This document shows positions 1 through 11,553 of a DNA stretch of 64,000 nucleotides, piece by piece. The first letter of the stretch is position 1. Every line of letters starts with the position of its first letter. Position numbers and translations under genes: made by a program. This DNA is from Rutidosis leptorrhynchoides (taxonomy: Eukaryota; Streptophyta; Magnoliopsida; Asterales; Asteraceae), in contig NC_092333.1 of assembly GCF_046630445.1 (NCBI RefSeq), positions 3,434,001 to 3,498,000 on the forward strand, written 5' to 3'. The notes beneath the pieces are model-generated. The model made no database searches. It saw nothing but the letters and a program-made list of their open reading frames with translations, and was not told the DNA's origin.

Positions 1-1718
1 AAAAACACCGTAAAACCGGATTTACGCCGTCGTAGTAACACCGCGGGCTGTTTTGGGTTAGTTAATTAAAAACTATGATAAACTTTGATTTAAAAGTTGT
101 TATTCTGGGAAAATGATTTTTATTATGAACATGAAACTATATCCAAAAATTATGGTTAAACTCAAAGTGGAAGTATGTTTTCTAAAATGGTCATCTAGAC
201 GTCGTTCTTTCGACTGAAATGACTACCTTTACAAAAATGACTTGTAACTTATTTTTCCGACTATAAACCTATACTTTTTCTGTTTAGATTCATAAAATAG
301 AGTTCAATATGAAACCATAGCAATTTGATTCACTCAAAACGGATTTAAAATGAAGAAGTTATGGGTAAAACAAGATTGGATAATTTTTCTCATTTTAGCT
401 ACGTGAAAATTGGTAACAAATCTATTCCAACCATAACTTAATCAACTTGTATTGTATATTATGTAATCTTGAGATACCATAAACACGTATACAATGTTTC
501 GACCTATCATGTTGACACATCTATATATATTTCAGAACAACCATAGACACTCTATATGTGAATGTTGGAGTTAGCTATACAGGGTTGAGGTTGATTCCAA
601 AATATATATAGTTTGAGTTGTGATCAATACTGAGATACGTATACACTGGGTCGTGGATTGATTCAAGATAATATTTATCGATTTATTTCTGTACATCTAA
701 CTGTGGACAACTAGTTGTAGGTTACTAACGAGGACAGCTGACTTAATAAACTTAAAACACCAAAATATATTAAAAGTGTTGTAAATATATTTTGAACATA
801 CTTTGATATATATGTATATATTGTTATAGGTTCGTGAATCAACCAGTGGCCAAGTCTTACTTCCCGACGAAGTAAAAATCTGTGAAAGTGAGTTATAGTC
901 CCACTTTTAAAATCTAATATTTTTGGGATGAGAATACATGCAGGTTTTATAAATGATTTACAAAATAGACACAAGTACTTGAAACTACATTCTATGGTTG
1001 AATTATCGAAATCGAATATGCCCCTTTTTATTAAGTCTGGTAATCTAAGAATTAGGGAACAGACACCCTAATTGACGCGAATCCTAAAGATAGATCTATT
1101 GGGCCTAACAAACCCCATCCAAAGTACCGGATGCTTTAGTACTTCGAAATTTATATCATATCCGAAGGGTGTCCCAGAATGATGGGGATATTCTTATATA
1201 TGCATCTTGTTAATGTCGGTTACCAGGTGTTCACCAAATGAATGACTTTTATCTCTATGTATGGGATGTGTATTGAAATATGAAATCTTGTGGTCTATTA
1301 TTATGATTTGATATATAGGTTAAACCTATAACTCACCAACATTTTTGTTGACGTTTTAAGCATGTTTATTCTCAGGTGATTATTAAGAGCTTCCGCTGTC
1401 GCATACTTAAATAAGGACGAGATTTGGAGTCCATGCTTGTATGATATTGTGTAAAAACTGCATTCAAGAAACTTATTTTGTTGTAACATATTTGTATTGT
1501 AAACCATTATGTAATGGTCGTGTGTAAACAGGATATTTTAGATTATCATTATTTGATAATCTACGTAAAGCTTTTTAAACCTTTATTGATGAAATAAAGG
1601 TTATGGTTTGTTTTAAAATGAATGCAGTCTTTGAAAAACGTCTCATATAGAGGTCAAAACCTCGCAACGAAATCAATTAATATGGAACGTTTTTAATTAA
1701 TAAGAACGGGACATTTCA
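1..1718 (+). repeat. 5' LTR of chromovirus A (partial)
   Basis: This matches the last 1.7 kb of the LTR at 8304-11553 and ends in the same ACATTTCA. It begins outside the window. The reverse-strand frames inside it recur in every LTR copy and are not taken as genes. Confidence 0.93.
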
Positions 1719-1720
1719 GT

Positions 1721-1738
1721 TGGTATCCGAGCGTTGGT
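1721..1738 (+). other. Primer-binding site of chromovirus A
   Basis: TGGTATCCGAGCG starts 2 bp after the LTR end. It resembles the TGGTATCAGAGC sequence that pairs with the 3' end of initiator tRNA-Met in many plant LTR elements. The same site follows the 5' LTR of element B at 23549. Confidence 0.8.
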
Positions 1739-1927
1739 CTTAGAGAACCAGAATTTTGCATTAGTGTGTCTTATCGAGTTTGTTAGGATGCATTAGTGAG
1801 TCTGAACTTCGACCGTGTTTACTTGAAAAATGATTGCTTAACAAATTTTGTTGGAAACTATATATTTTTAACATGTGAATATTATGTGATATATTAATCT
1901 CTTAACGCGTTTGATATTATGTGATAG

Positions 1928-2542
1928 ATGTCTACCTCTAGAACAAGTCCCATTGACTCACCTAATAATAATGAAGAGTCAAATGTAAATTGGAATGATT
2001 CGTGGACTGATTCACAAGTTCCCGAAGAGGAACCGGAAGAAGAGTCGGAACCGGAAGAAGAATCGGAACCGGAAGAAGAATCGGAACCGGATGAAGAAAT
2101 AGAACCGGTGGGGGAAATAATAAAACGGTTAAGTAAAAGAAAATCCTCGACCAACCGACCAAGGTTAATTATGGTCAATGGTGTTTCCGCCAAGGAAACA
2201 AAATATTGGGAGGATTACCAATTCTCCGATGAATCGGATTCCGACGAGAATTCCGATGATGTTATAGAAATTACCCCAACTGAATTTAAAAAGGCAAAAG
2301 AAAATAATAAGGGAAAGGGCATAAAAATAGAGAAATCTAATTCCAACCCCGATGAACTTTATATGTATCGTCAACCCCCGAAGTCCTTAAGTTGTAACAA
2401 TGACCCGGGAACCTCTAAACCACCAGGTTTTTCTAAACCAATGTGGAAAACGACGGTTCGTATTAGGGGAACATCATATATCCCTAGAAACTTGGCAAAA
2501 CGAACCAAAACCGAAGAAGAAGAAACAAGCGAGTCGGAATAA
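1928..2542 (+). CDS. Extra ORF 1 of chromovirus A: acidic repeat protein, function unknown
   Basis: A 204-residue frame lies between the primer site and gag. I do not recognise the family. Residues about 32-60 are a run of short Glu/Pro/Ser repeats (EEESEPEEESEP type). A lysine-rich stretch follows (IKRLSKRKSS, about 63-75), then a second acidic patch, and the C-terminus is mixed basic and acidic (AKRTKTEEEE), which could act as a nuclear signal. No zinc knuckle or gag-like domain is visible. Element B has the same frame at the same length with about eight residue changes. My by-eye count is eight amino-acid-changing and two silent differences, so coding constraint is not evident. It may be an accessory protein or a decaying passenger. 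Confidence 0.55.
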   Translation: MSTSRTSPIDSPNNNEESNVNWNDSWTDSQVPEEEPEEESEPEEESEPEEESEPDEEIEPVGEIIKRLSKRKSSTNRPRLIMVNGVSAKETKYWEDYQFSDESDSDENSDDVIEITPTEFKKAKENNKGKGIKIEKSNSNPDELYMYRQPPKSLSCNNDPGTSKPPGFSKPMWKTTVRIRGTSYIPRNLAKRTKTEEEETSESE

Positions 2543-2680
2543 GATAGTTGTATTCGTGTGGTGTAATATATGTAATATAGTGTGCTTATGCTTTATGATA
2601 TATGTAAAAATTGCTTGTATTAATAAGTATTTTTTTTTATGAATCTAACTCTTGTCTATTTTACAGTATAAAAACACAAA

Positions 2681-3364
2681 ATGGATAGACAACCCAATAT
2701 TTTAAGAGACCTACCCGGAGACATGATTCATGAAATCTTGTCTAGAGTCGGTCAGAATTCTTCGGCACAACTATTTAAGGCAAGATCAGTTTGTAAGACA
2801 TTCGAAGAACGTTCCAAGAATGCTTTGGTTTATAAAAGGCTTTCGTTCGAAAGATGGGGGATATCACATTGGGAAATCCATAAGTTACGATGTGTTTACT
2901 TTGACGCATATATTGCGGGGAACCCAAATGCTATTTTACGCAACGGGTTAAGAAATTATTTTGACTCAGTATATCCGAATATAGGACTTCGTGATTTAGA
3001 AAAAGCGGCTAACATGCAACATAAAGAAGCATGTTATGCTTACGGATTAGTAATGTTCGCTTCTCACCAAAGTGAGAACAAGAACATCGGGCTACAACTA
3101 TTAAACAAAACGTTCCCACAAGTGACGGAGTCGGTAATTGGGGTAAGAAATGAGGTTTTTAGATTGTTACGGGACTGTTGGACATTACGTAACCCTCGTC
3201 CCTTTGATGACGTTACAACACGCTGTCTTATCAACAGCCATAACGGTTATGTTCCACAAGACCAAGGATGGGAAGTAATCCTAGTAAAACCAGAATGCAT
3301 GACTTGTTTCTGGACGTATGAATTACGTGTCTTTATTGCCTTTGCTGAACGACTTGTGTACTAG
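2681..3364 (+). CDS. Extra ORF 2 of chromovirus A: F-box protein with Sel1-like segment
   Basis: A 227-residue frame resembles plant F-box proteins of the At1g67623/At2g35280 type. Residues about 8-55 form an F-box (LRDLPGDMIHEILSRVG, then SVCKTFEERS and VYKRLSF). Residues about 80-143 resemble the Sel1-like helical segment of that group (LEKAANMQHKEACYAYGLVMF). A cysteine-containing tail follows (RDCW, CLI, CMTCFW). F-box proteins of this group are thought to join SCF ubiquitin ligases through SKP1. Here the frame sits in a retrotransposon between extra ORF 1 and gag, so it is probably host sequence captured long ago. Element B has the same frame with seven residue changes and about nine silent ones by eye, which hints at constraint. 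Expression and function are unknown. The family call is from recalled motifs. Confidence 0.7.
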   Translation: MDRQPNILRDLPGDMIHEILSRVGQNSSAQLFKARSVCKTFEERSKNALVYKRLSFERWGISHWEIHKLRCVYFDAYIAGNPNAILRNGLRNYFDSVYPNIGLRDLEKAANMQHKEACYAYGLVMFASHQSENKNIGLQLLNKTFPQVTESVIGVRNEVFRLLRDCWTLRNPRPFDDVTTRCLINSHNGYVPQDQGWEVILVKPECMTCFWTYELRVFIAFAERLVY

Positions 3365-3552
3365 CTAGAATTATCTTCACAACCATCTTGTATCAAATTT
3401 ATTGTGTGCTATATTTCATGCTATATGTAAAATAAGCGGTATTGTAAGTTTGTAAAATATTGTGTAAAAGTTTGAACACGAAATATTATTATAATCAGTT
3501 TTTCATATAGAATTGTAGTAGTTGAATTGTATGTTAGCTACTAAGTATGAAC

Positions 3553-3575
3553 TTAACGGGTAGGTACTACCCGAA
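3553..3575 (+). other. Internal copy of the polypurine/3' LTR junction motif
   Basis: TTAACGGGTAGGTACT at 3553-3568 is identical to 8289-8304, the end of the internal region plus the first base of the 3' LTR. In both places ACCCGAA follows, directly here and after six more bases at the LTR. Element B has the same pair near 25383 and 30127. It may be a second plus-strand priming site or the scar of an old LTR junction. Confidence 0.5.
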
Positions 3576-3705
3576 TTTAAACTTATAAAATGCTAATATG
3601 AAGAAAAAGCTTTTATAAATGAGTTCATATTATGCTACGAAATACTATTAACTACTCTTAATATTCTGTATGATTAACTTGTTCCATTTGACTATTTTGA
3701 AGGAA

Positions 3706-6700
3706 ATGGCACCGACTACTCGACACACCGTGAATATGAATGAACTGGAATTCCGTACTTTTCTAGCTTCAAACATAGCCGCAGTACAGGCTGCGCTACA
3801 TACCAACAATAACCTTGGATCTGGCAGTACAGGAAATCGTGTAGGATGTACCTACAAAGAATTCACTGCCTGCAAACCTTTGGAATTTGATGGAACCGAA
3901 GGACCGATCGGATTGAAACGGTGGACCGAGAAGGTCGAATCGGTGTTTGCCATAAGTAAGTGTATTGAAGAGGACAAAGTGAAGTACGCTACGCATACCT
4001 TCACAGGTTCTGCGTTAACATGGTGGAATACCTATCTAGAGCAAGTGGGACAAGATGATGCTTACGCACTACCGTGGTCAGCATTCAAGCACTTGATGAA
4101 CGAGAAGTACCGTCCCAGAACCGAGGTCAATAAGCTCAAGACAGAACTTAGAGGGTTACGAACCCAAGGATTTGATATTACCACGTACGAAAGACGATTC
4201 ACAGAATTGTGCCTATTGTGTCCGGGAGCATTCGAAGATGAGGAAGAGAATATCGACACGTTTGTGAAAGGATTACCGGAAAGAATCCAAGAAGATATAA
4301 GTTCACACGAGCCCGCCTCCATACAACAGGCATGTAGAATGGCTCACAAACTAGTGAACCAGATTGAAGAAAGAATTAAAGAACAGACTGCTGAAGAGGC
4401 CGATGTGAAGCAAGTCAAAAGAAAGTGGGAGGAAAACGGTGATAAGAATCACCAATACAACAACAACAGCAATCGCAACAATTATCCCAACAATCGCAAC
4501 ATCAATCGCAACTACAACAAACGGCCCAACAACAACAACAACAACAACAGCAACTACAACAATCATCCCAACAACAATAATAACCGCAACAACAACAACA
4601 ACAATCAGAAGCAGCTATGCCAAAGGTGTGAAAAGTATCACTCGGGGTTCTGCACCAAATTTTGCAACAAGTGTAAAAGAAATGGTCATAGCGCGGCGAA
4701 GTGTGAGGTCTACAGACCAGGGGTTAATAGAACGAAAGGAACAAATGGTGTCGGAACGAGTAATGGCGGAGCAAGTAGTGTCGAAGCAAGTTATGCCAAT
4801 GTAGTTTGTTATAAATGTGGAAAACCGGGCCACATTATTAGAAATTGCCCGAACCAGGAGAACACGAATGGACAAGGTCGCGGAAGAGTTTTCAATATTA
4901 ATGCGGCAGAGGCACAGGAAGACCCGGAGCTTGTTACGGGTACGTTTCTTATTGACAATAAATCAGCTTACGTTTTATTTGATTCGGGTGCGGATAGAAG
5001 CTATATGAGTAGAGAATTTTGTGCTAAATTAAGTTGTCCATTGACGCCTTTGGATAGTAAATTTTTACTCGAATTAGCAAATGGTAAATTAATTTCAGCA
5101 GATAATATATGTCGGAATCGAGAAATTAAACTGGTTAGCGAAACATTTAAGATTGACTTGATACCAGTAGAGTTAGGGAGTTTTGATGTGATAATCGGTA
5201 TGGACTGGTTGAAAGAAGTGAAAGCAGAGATCGTTTGTTTCAAAAATGCAATTCGCATTATACGAGAAAAAGGAAAACCCTTAATGGTGTACGGAGAAAA
5301 GGGCAACACGAAGCTACATCTTATTAGTAATTTGAAGGCACAAAAACTAATAAGAAAAGGTTGCTATGCTGTTCAAGCACACGTCGAGAAAGTACAAACT
5401 GAAGAAAAGAGCATCAATGATGTTCCCGTCGCAAAAGAATTTCCCGATGTATTTCCGAAAGAATTACCGGGATTACCCCCACATCGATCCGTTGAATTTC
5501 AAATAGATCTTGTACCAGGAGCTGCACCAATAGCTCGTGCTCCTTACAGACTCGCACCCAACGAGATGAAAGAACTGCAAAGCCAATTACAAGAACTTTT
5601 AGAGCGTGGTTTTATTCGACCAAGCACATCACCGTGGGGAGCTCCTGTTTTGTTTGTCAAGAAGAAAGATGGTACATTCAGGTTGTGTATCGACTACCGA
5701 GAGTTGAACAAACTTACCATCAAGAACCGCTACCCACTACCGAGAATCGATGACTTATTTGATCAACTACAAGGCTCGTCTGTTTATTCAAAGATTGACT
5801 TACGTTCCGGGTATCATCAAATGCGGGTGAAAGAAGATGATATTCCAAAGACTGCTTTCAGAACACGTTACGGTCATTACGAGTTTATGGTCATGCCATT
5901 TGGTTTAACTAATGCACCAGCTGTGTTCATGGACCTTATGAACCGAGTGTGTGGACCATACCTTGACAAGTTTGTCATTGTTTTCATTGATGACATACTT
6001 ATTTACTCAAAGAATGACCAAGAACACGGTGAACATTTGAGAAAGGTGTTAGAAGTATTGAGGAAGGAAGAATTGTACGCTAAGTTTTCAAAGTGTGCAT
6101 TTTGGTTGGAAGAAGTTCAATTCCTCGGTCACATAGTGAACAAAGAAGGTATTAAGGTGGATCCGGCAAAGATAGAAACTGTTGAAAAGTGGGAAACCCT
6201 GAAAACTCCGAAACACATACGCCAGTTTTTAGGACTAGCTGGTTACTACAGAAGGTTCATCCAAGACTTTTCCAGAATAGCAAAACCCTTGACTGCATTA
6301 ACGCATAAAGGGAAGAAATTTGAATGGAATGATGAACAAGAGAAAGCGTTTCAGTTATTGAAGAAAAAGCTAACTACGGCACCTATATTGTCATTGCCTG
6401 AAGGGAATGATGATTTTGTGATTTATTGTGACGCATCAAAGCAAGGTCTCGGTTGTGTATTAATGCAACGAACGAAGGTGATTGCTTATGCGTCTAGACA
6501 ATTGAAGATTCACGAACAAAATTATACGACGCATGATTTGGAATTAGGCGCGGTTGTTTTTGCATTAAAGACTTGGAGGCACTACTTATATGGGGTCAAA
6601 AGTATTATATATACCGACCACAAAAGTCTTCAACACATATTTAATCAGAAACAACTGAATATGAGGCAGCGTAGGTGGATTGAATTATTGAATGATTACG

Positions 6701-8268
6701 ACTTTGAGATTCGTTACCACCCAGGGAAGGCAAATGTGGTAGCCGATGCCTTGAGCAGGAAGGACAGAGAACCCATTCGAGTAAAATCTATGAATATAAT
6801 GATTCATAATAACCTTACTACTCAAATAAAGGAGGCGCAACAAAGAGTTTTAAAAGAGGGAAATTTAAAGGATGAAATACCCAAAGGATCGGAGAAACAT
6901 CTTAATATTCGGGAAGACGGAACCCGGTATAGGGCTGAAAGGATTTGGGTACCAAAATTTGGAGATATGAGAGAAATGGTACTTAGAGAAGCTCATAAAA
7001 CCAGATACTCAATACATCCTGGAACGGGGAAGATGTACAAGGATCTCAAGAAACATTTTTGGTGGCCGGGTATGAAAGCCGATGTTGCTAAATATGTAGG
7101 AGAATGTTTGACGTGTTCTAAGGTCAAAGCTGAGCATCAGAAACCATCAGGTCTACTTCAACAACCCGAAATCCCGGAATGGAAATGGGAAAACATTACC
7201 ATGGATTTCATCACTAAATTGCCAAGGACTGCAAGTGGTTATGATACTATTTGGGTAATAGTTGATCGTCTCACCAAGTCAGCACACTTCCTGCCTATAA
7301 GAGAAGATGACAAGATGGAGAAGTTAGCACGACTGTATTTGAAGGAAGTCGTCTCCAGACATGGAATACCAATCTCTATTATCTCTGATAGGGATGGCAG
7401 ATTTATTTCAAGATTCTGGCAGACATTACAGCAAGCATTAGGAACTCGTCTAGACATGAGTACTGCCTATCATCCACAAACTGATGGGCAGAGCGAAAGG
7501 ACGATACAAACGCTTGAAGACATGCTACGAGCATGTGTTATTGATTTTGAAAACAGTTGGGATCGACATCTACCGTTAGCAGAATTTCCCTACAACAACA
7601 GCTACCATTCAAGCATTGAGATGGCGCCGTTTGAAGCACTTTATGGTAGAAAGTGCAGGTCTCCGATTTGTTGGAGTGAAATGGGGGATAGACAGATTAC
7701 GGGTCCGGAGATTATACAAGAAACTACCGAGAAGATCATCCAAATTCAACAACGGTTGAAAACCGTCCAAAGTCGACAAAAGAGCTATGCTGACATTAAA
7801 AGAAAAGATATAGAATTTGAAATTGGAGAGATGGTCATGCTTAAAGTTGCACCTTGGAAAGGCGTTGTTCGATTTGGTAAACGAGGGAAATTAAATCCAA
7901 GGTATATTGGACCATTCAAGATTATTGATCGTGTCGGACCAGTAGCTTACCGACTTGAGTTACCTCAACAACTCGCGGCTGTACATAACACTTTCCACGT
8001 CTCGAATTTGAAGAAATGTTTTGCTAAAGAAGATCTCACTATTCCGTTAGATGAAATCCAAATCAACGAAAAACTTCAATTCATCGAAGAACCCGTCGAA
8101 ATAATGGATCGTGAGGTTAAAAGACTTAAGCAAAACAAGATACCAATTTTTAAGGTTCGATGGAATGCTCGTAGAGGACCCAAGTTCACCTGGGAGCGTG
8201 AAGATCAGATGAAGAAGAAATACCCGCATCTATTTCCAGAAGATTCGTCAACACCTTCAACAGCTTAA
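3706..8268 (+). CDS. Gag-pol polyprotein of chromovirus A
   Basis: This is one continuous frame, about 1,520 residues from ATG 3706 (MAPTTRHTV); an upstream in-frame ATG lies at 3670. In order it shows a gag domain with TALTWWN-like core, an Asn-rich linker coded by CAA/AAC runs, CCHC zinc knuckle ([14 protein letters not shown]), aspartic protease ([10 protein letters not shown]), reverse transcriptase ([10 protein letters not shown]), RNase H ([10 protein letters not shown]), integrase with zinc-binding start and catalytic core ([27 protein letters not shown]), and a C-terminal chromodomain ([14 protein letters not shown]). The domain order and chromodomain place it among Ty3/gypsy chromoviruses. 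With such long LTRs, Tekay/Del is the likely lineage. It looks whole. Confidence 0.95.
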   Translation: MAPTTRHTVNMNELEFRTFLASNIAAVQAALHTNNNLGSGSTGNRVGCTYKEFTACKPLEFDGTEGPIGLKRWTEKVESVFAISKCIEEDKVKYATHTFTGSALTWWNTYLEQVGQDDAYALPWSAFKHLMNEKYRPRTEVNKLKTELRGLRTQGFDITTYERRFTELCLLCPGAFEDEEENIDTFVKGLPERIQEDISSHEPASIQQACRMAHKLVNQIEERIKEQTAEEADVKQVKRKWEENGDKNHQYNNNSNRNNYPNNRNINRNYNKRPNNNNNNNSNYNNHPNNNNNRNNNNNNQKQLCQRCEKYHSGFCTKFCNKCKRNGHSAAKCEVYRPGVNRTKGTNGVGTSNGGASSVEASYANVVCYKCGKPGHIIRNCPNQENTNGQGRGRVFNINAAEAQEDPELVTGTFLIDNKSAYVLFDSGADRSYMSREFCAKLSCPLTPLDSKFLLELANGKLISADNICRNREIKLVSETFKIDLIPVELGSFDVIIGMDWLKEVKAEIVCFKNAIRIIREKGKPLMVYGEKGNTKLHLISNLKAQKLIRKGCYAVQAHVEKVQTEEKSINDVPVAKEFPDVFPKELPGLPPHRSVEFQIDLVPGAAPIARAPYRLAPNEMKELQSQLQELLERGFIRPSTSPWGAPVLFVKKKDGTFRLCIDYRELNKLTIKNRYPLPRIDDLFDQLQGSSVYSKIDLRSGYHQMRVKEDDIPKTAFRTRYGHYEFMVMPFGLTNAPAVFMDLMNRVCGPYLDKFVIVFIDDILIYSKNDQEHGEHLRKVLEVLRKEELYAKFSKCAFWLEEVQFLGHIVNKEGIKVDPAKIETVEKWETLKTPKHIRQFLGLAGYYRRFIQDFSRIAKPLTALTHKGKKFEWNDEQEKAFQLLKKKLTTAPILSLPEGNDDFVIYCDASKQGLGCVLMQRTKVIAYASRQLKIHEQNYTTHDLELGAVVFALKTWRHYLYGVKSIIYTDHKSLQHIFNQKQLNMRQRRWIELLNDYDFEIRYHPGKANVVADALSRKDREPIRVKSMNIMIHNNLTTQIKEAQQRVLKEGNLKDEIPKGSEKHLNIREDGTRYRAERIWVPKFGDMREMVLREAHKTRYSIHPGTGKMYKDLKKHFWWPGMKADVAKYVGECLTCSKVKAEHQKPSGLLQQPEIPEWKWENITMDFITKLPRTASGYDTIWVIVDRLTKSAHFLPIREDDKMEKLARLYLKEVVSRHGIPISIISDRDGRFISRFWQTLQQALGTRLDMSTAYHPQTDGQSERTIQTLEDMLRACVIDFENSWDRHLPLAEFPYNNSYHSSIEMAPFEALYGRKCRSPICWSEMGDRQITGPEIIQETTEKIIQIQQRLKTVQSRQKSYADIKRKDIEFEIGEMVMLKVAPWKGVVRFGKRGKLNPRYIGPFKIIDRVGPVAYRLELPQQLAAVHNTFHVSNLKKCFAKEDLTIPLDEIQINEKLQFIEEPVEIMDREVKRLKQNKIPIFKVRWNARRGPKFTWEREDQMKKKYPHLFPEDSSTPSTA

Positions 8269-8303
8269 AATTTCGGGACGAAATTTATTTAACGGGTAGG
8301 TAC

Positions 8304-11300
8304 TGTAGTGACCCGAACTTTTCCATGTTTATATATATTAATTGAGATTGATATTTACATGATTAAATGTTTCCAACATGTTAAGCAATCAAACTTGTTA
8401 AGACTTGATTAATTGAAATATGTTTCATATAGGCAATTGACCACCCAAGTTGACCGGTGATTCACGAACGTTAAAACTTGTAAAAACTATATGATGACAT
8501 ATATATGGATATATATATAGTTAACATGATACTATGATAAGTAAACATATCATTAAGTATATTAACAATAAACTACATATGTAAAAACAAGACTACTAAC
8601 TTAATGATTTTTAAACGAGACATATATGTAACGATTATCGTTGTAAAGACATTTAATATATATATATATCATATTAAGAGATATTCATACATGATAATAT
8701 CATGATAATATAATAATTTAAAATCTCATTTGATATTATAAACATTGGGTTAACAACATTTAACAAGATCGTTAACCTAAAGGTTTCAAAACAACACTTA
8801 CATGTAACGACTAACGATGACTTAACGACTCAGTTAAAATGTATATACATGTAGTGTTTTAATATGTATTTATACACTTTTTAAAGACTTCAATACACTT
8901 ATCAAAATACTTCTACTTAACAAAAATGCTTACAATTACATCCTCGTTCAGTTTCATCAACAATTCTACTCGTATGCACCTGTATTCGTACTCGTACAAT
9001 ACACAGCTTTTAGATGTATGTACTATTGGTATATACACTCCCATGATCAGCTCTTAGCAGCCCATGTGAGTCACCTAACACATGTGGGAACCATCATTTG
9101 GCAACTAGCATGAAATATCTCATAAAATTACAAAAATATGAGTAATCATTCATGACTTATTTACATGAAAACAAAATTACATATCCTTTATATCTAATCC
9201 ATACACCAATGACCAAAAACACCTACAAACACTTTCATTCTTCAATTTTCTTCATCTAATTAATCTCTCTCAAGTTCTATCTTCAAGTTCTAAGTGTTCT
9301 TCATAAATTCCAAAAGTTCTAGTTTCATAAAATCAAGAATACTTTCAAGTTTGCTAGCTCACTTCCAATCTTGTAAGGTGATCATCCAACCTCAAGAAAT
9401 CTTTGTTACTTACAGTAGGTTATCATTCTAATACAAGGTAATAATCATATTCAAACTTTGGTTCAATTTCTATAACTATAACAATCTTATTTCAAGTGAT
9501 GATCTTACTTGAACTTGTTTTCGTGTCATGATTCTGCTTCATGAACTTCGAGCCATCCAAGGATCCATTGAAGCTAGATACACTTTTCTCTTTTCCAGTA
9601 GGTTTATCCAAGGAACTTAAGGTAGTAATGATGTTCATAACATCATTCGATTCATACATATAAAGCTATCTTATTCGAAGGTTTAAACTTGTAATCACTA
9701 GAACATAGTTTAGTTAATTCTAAACTTGTTCGCAAATAAAAGTTAATCCTTCTAAATTGACTTTTAAAATCAACTAAACACATGTTCTATATCTATATGA
9801 TATGCTAACTTAATGATTTAAAACCTGGAAACACGAAAAACACCGTAAAACCGGATTTACGCCGTCGTAGTAACACCGCGGGCTGTTTTGGGTTAGTTAA
9901 TTAAAAACTATGATAAACTTTGATTTAAAAGTTGTTATTCTGGGTAAATGATTTTTATTATGAACATGAAACTATATTCAAAAATTATGGTTAAACTCAA
10001 AGTGGAAGTATGTTTTCTAAAATGGTCATCTAGACGTCGTTCTTTCGACTGAAATGACTACCTTTACAAAAATGACTTGTAACTTATTTTTCCGACTATA
10101 AACCTATACTTTTTCTGTTTAGATTCATAAAATAGAGTTCAATATGAAACCATAGCAATTTGATTCACTCAAAACGGATTTAAAATGAAGAAGTTATGGG
10201 TAAAACAAGATTGGATAATTTTTCTCATTTTAGCTACGTGAAAATTGCTAACAAATCTATTCCAACCATAACTTAATCAACTTGTATTGTATATTATGTA
10301 ATCTTGAGATACCACAGACACGTATACAATGTTTCGACCTATCATGTCGACACATCTATATATATTTCGGAACAACCACAGACACTCTATATGTGAATAT
10401 TGGAGTTAGCTATACAGGGTTGAGGTTGATTCCAAAATATATATAGTTTGAGTTGTGATCAATACTGAGATACGTATACACTGGGTCGTGGATTGATTCA
10501 AGATAATATTTATCGATTTATTTCTGTACATCTAATTGTGGACAACTAGTTGTAGGTTACTAACGAGGATAGCTGACTTAATAAACTTAAAACACCAAAA
10601 TATATTAAAAGTGTTGTAAATATATTTTGAACATACTTTGATATATATGTATATATTGTTATAGGTTCGTGAATCAACCAGTGGCCAAGTCTTACTTCCC
10701 GACGAAGTAAAAATCTGTGAAAGTGAGTTATAGTCCCACTTTTAAAATCTAATATTTTTGGGATGAGAATACATGCAGGTTTTATAAATGATTTACAAAA
10801 TAGACACAAGTACGTGAAACTACATTCTATGGTTGAATTATCGAAATCGAATATGCCCCTTTTTATTAAGTCTGGTAATCTAAGAATTAGGGAACAGACA
10901 CCCTAATTGACGCGAATCCTAAAGATAGATCTATTGGGCCTAACAAACCCCATCCAAAGTACCGGATGCTTTAGTACTTCGAAATTTATATCATATCCGA
11001 AGGGTGTCCCGGAATGATGGGGATATTCTTATATATGCATCTTGTTAATGTCGGTTACCAGGTGTTCACCAAATGAATGACTTTTATCTCTATGTATGGG
11101 ATGTGTATTGAAATATGAAATCTTGTGGTCTATTATTATGATTTGATATATAGGTTAAACCTATAACTCACCAACATTTTTGTTGACGTTTTAAGCATGT
11201 TTATTCTCAGGTGATTATTAAGAGCTTCCGCTGTCGCATACTTAAATAAGGACGAGATTTGGAGTCCATGCTTGTATGATATTGTGTAAAAACTGCATTC

Positions 11301-11553
11301 AAGAAACTTATTTTGTTGTAACATATTTGTATTGTAAACCATTATGTAATGGTCGTGTGTAAACAGGATATTTTAGATTATCATTATTTGATAATCTACG
11401 TAAAGCTTTTTAAACCTTTATTGATGAAATAAAGGTTATGGTTTGTTTTAAAATGAATGCAGTCTTTGAAAAACGTCTCATATAGAGGTCAAAATCTCGC
11501 AACGAAATCAATTAATATGGAACGTTTTTAATCAATAAGAACGGGACATTTCA
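8304..11553 (+). repeat. 3' LTR of chromovirus A
   Basis: It starts TGTAGTGACCCG directly after the polypurine/ACGGGTAGGTAC stretch and ends ACATTTCA. It is 3250 bp, unusually long and typical for Tekay/Del elements. The body is AT-rich. The next bases (11554 on) belong to another, 5'-truncated LTR of the same family. Confidence 0.93.

Larger units (their letters stand above)
1..11553 (+). mobile_element. Ty3/gypsy chromovirus A (Tekay/Del-like), left end outside window
   Basis: This is a long terminal repeat retrotransposon of the chromovirus branch. In order it shows the rest of a 5' LTR (1-1718), a primer site like initiator tRNA-Met, two extra open frames, one long gag-pol frame ending in a chromodomain, a polypurine stretch and a 3' LTR (8304-11553, 3250 bp, TG to CA). 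The part inside the window looks whole, with all long frames open. The overlapping LTR parts differ at roughly 15 sites in 1.7 kb by eye. At an assumed 1.3e-8 changes per site per year this suggests a few hundred thousand years. It is about 98-99 percent identical in protein to element B (20290-33398). The target-site duplication cannot be tested because the left end is missing. Confidence 0.93.

Noticed and set aside
4439-4804. Thr-rich 121-codon frame inside gag-pol, with mirrored Val-rich frames
   Set aside because: It is a shadow of the Asn-coding CAA/AAC runs of gag.
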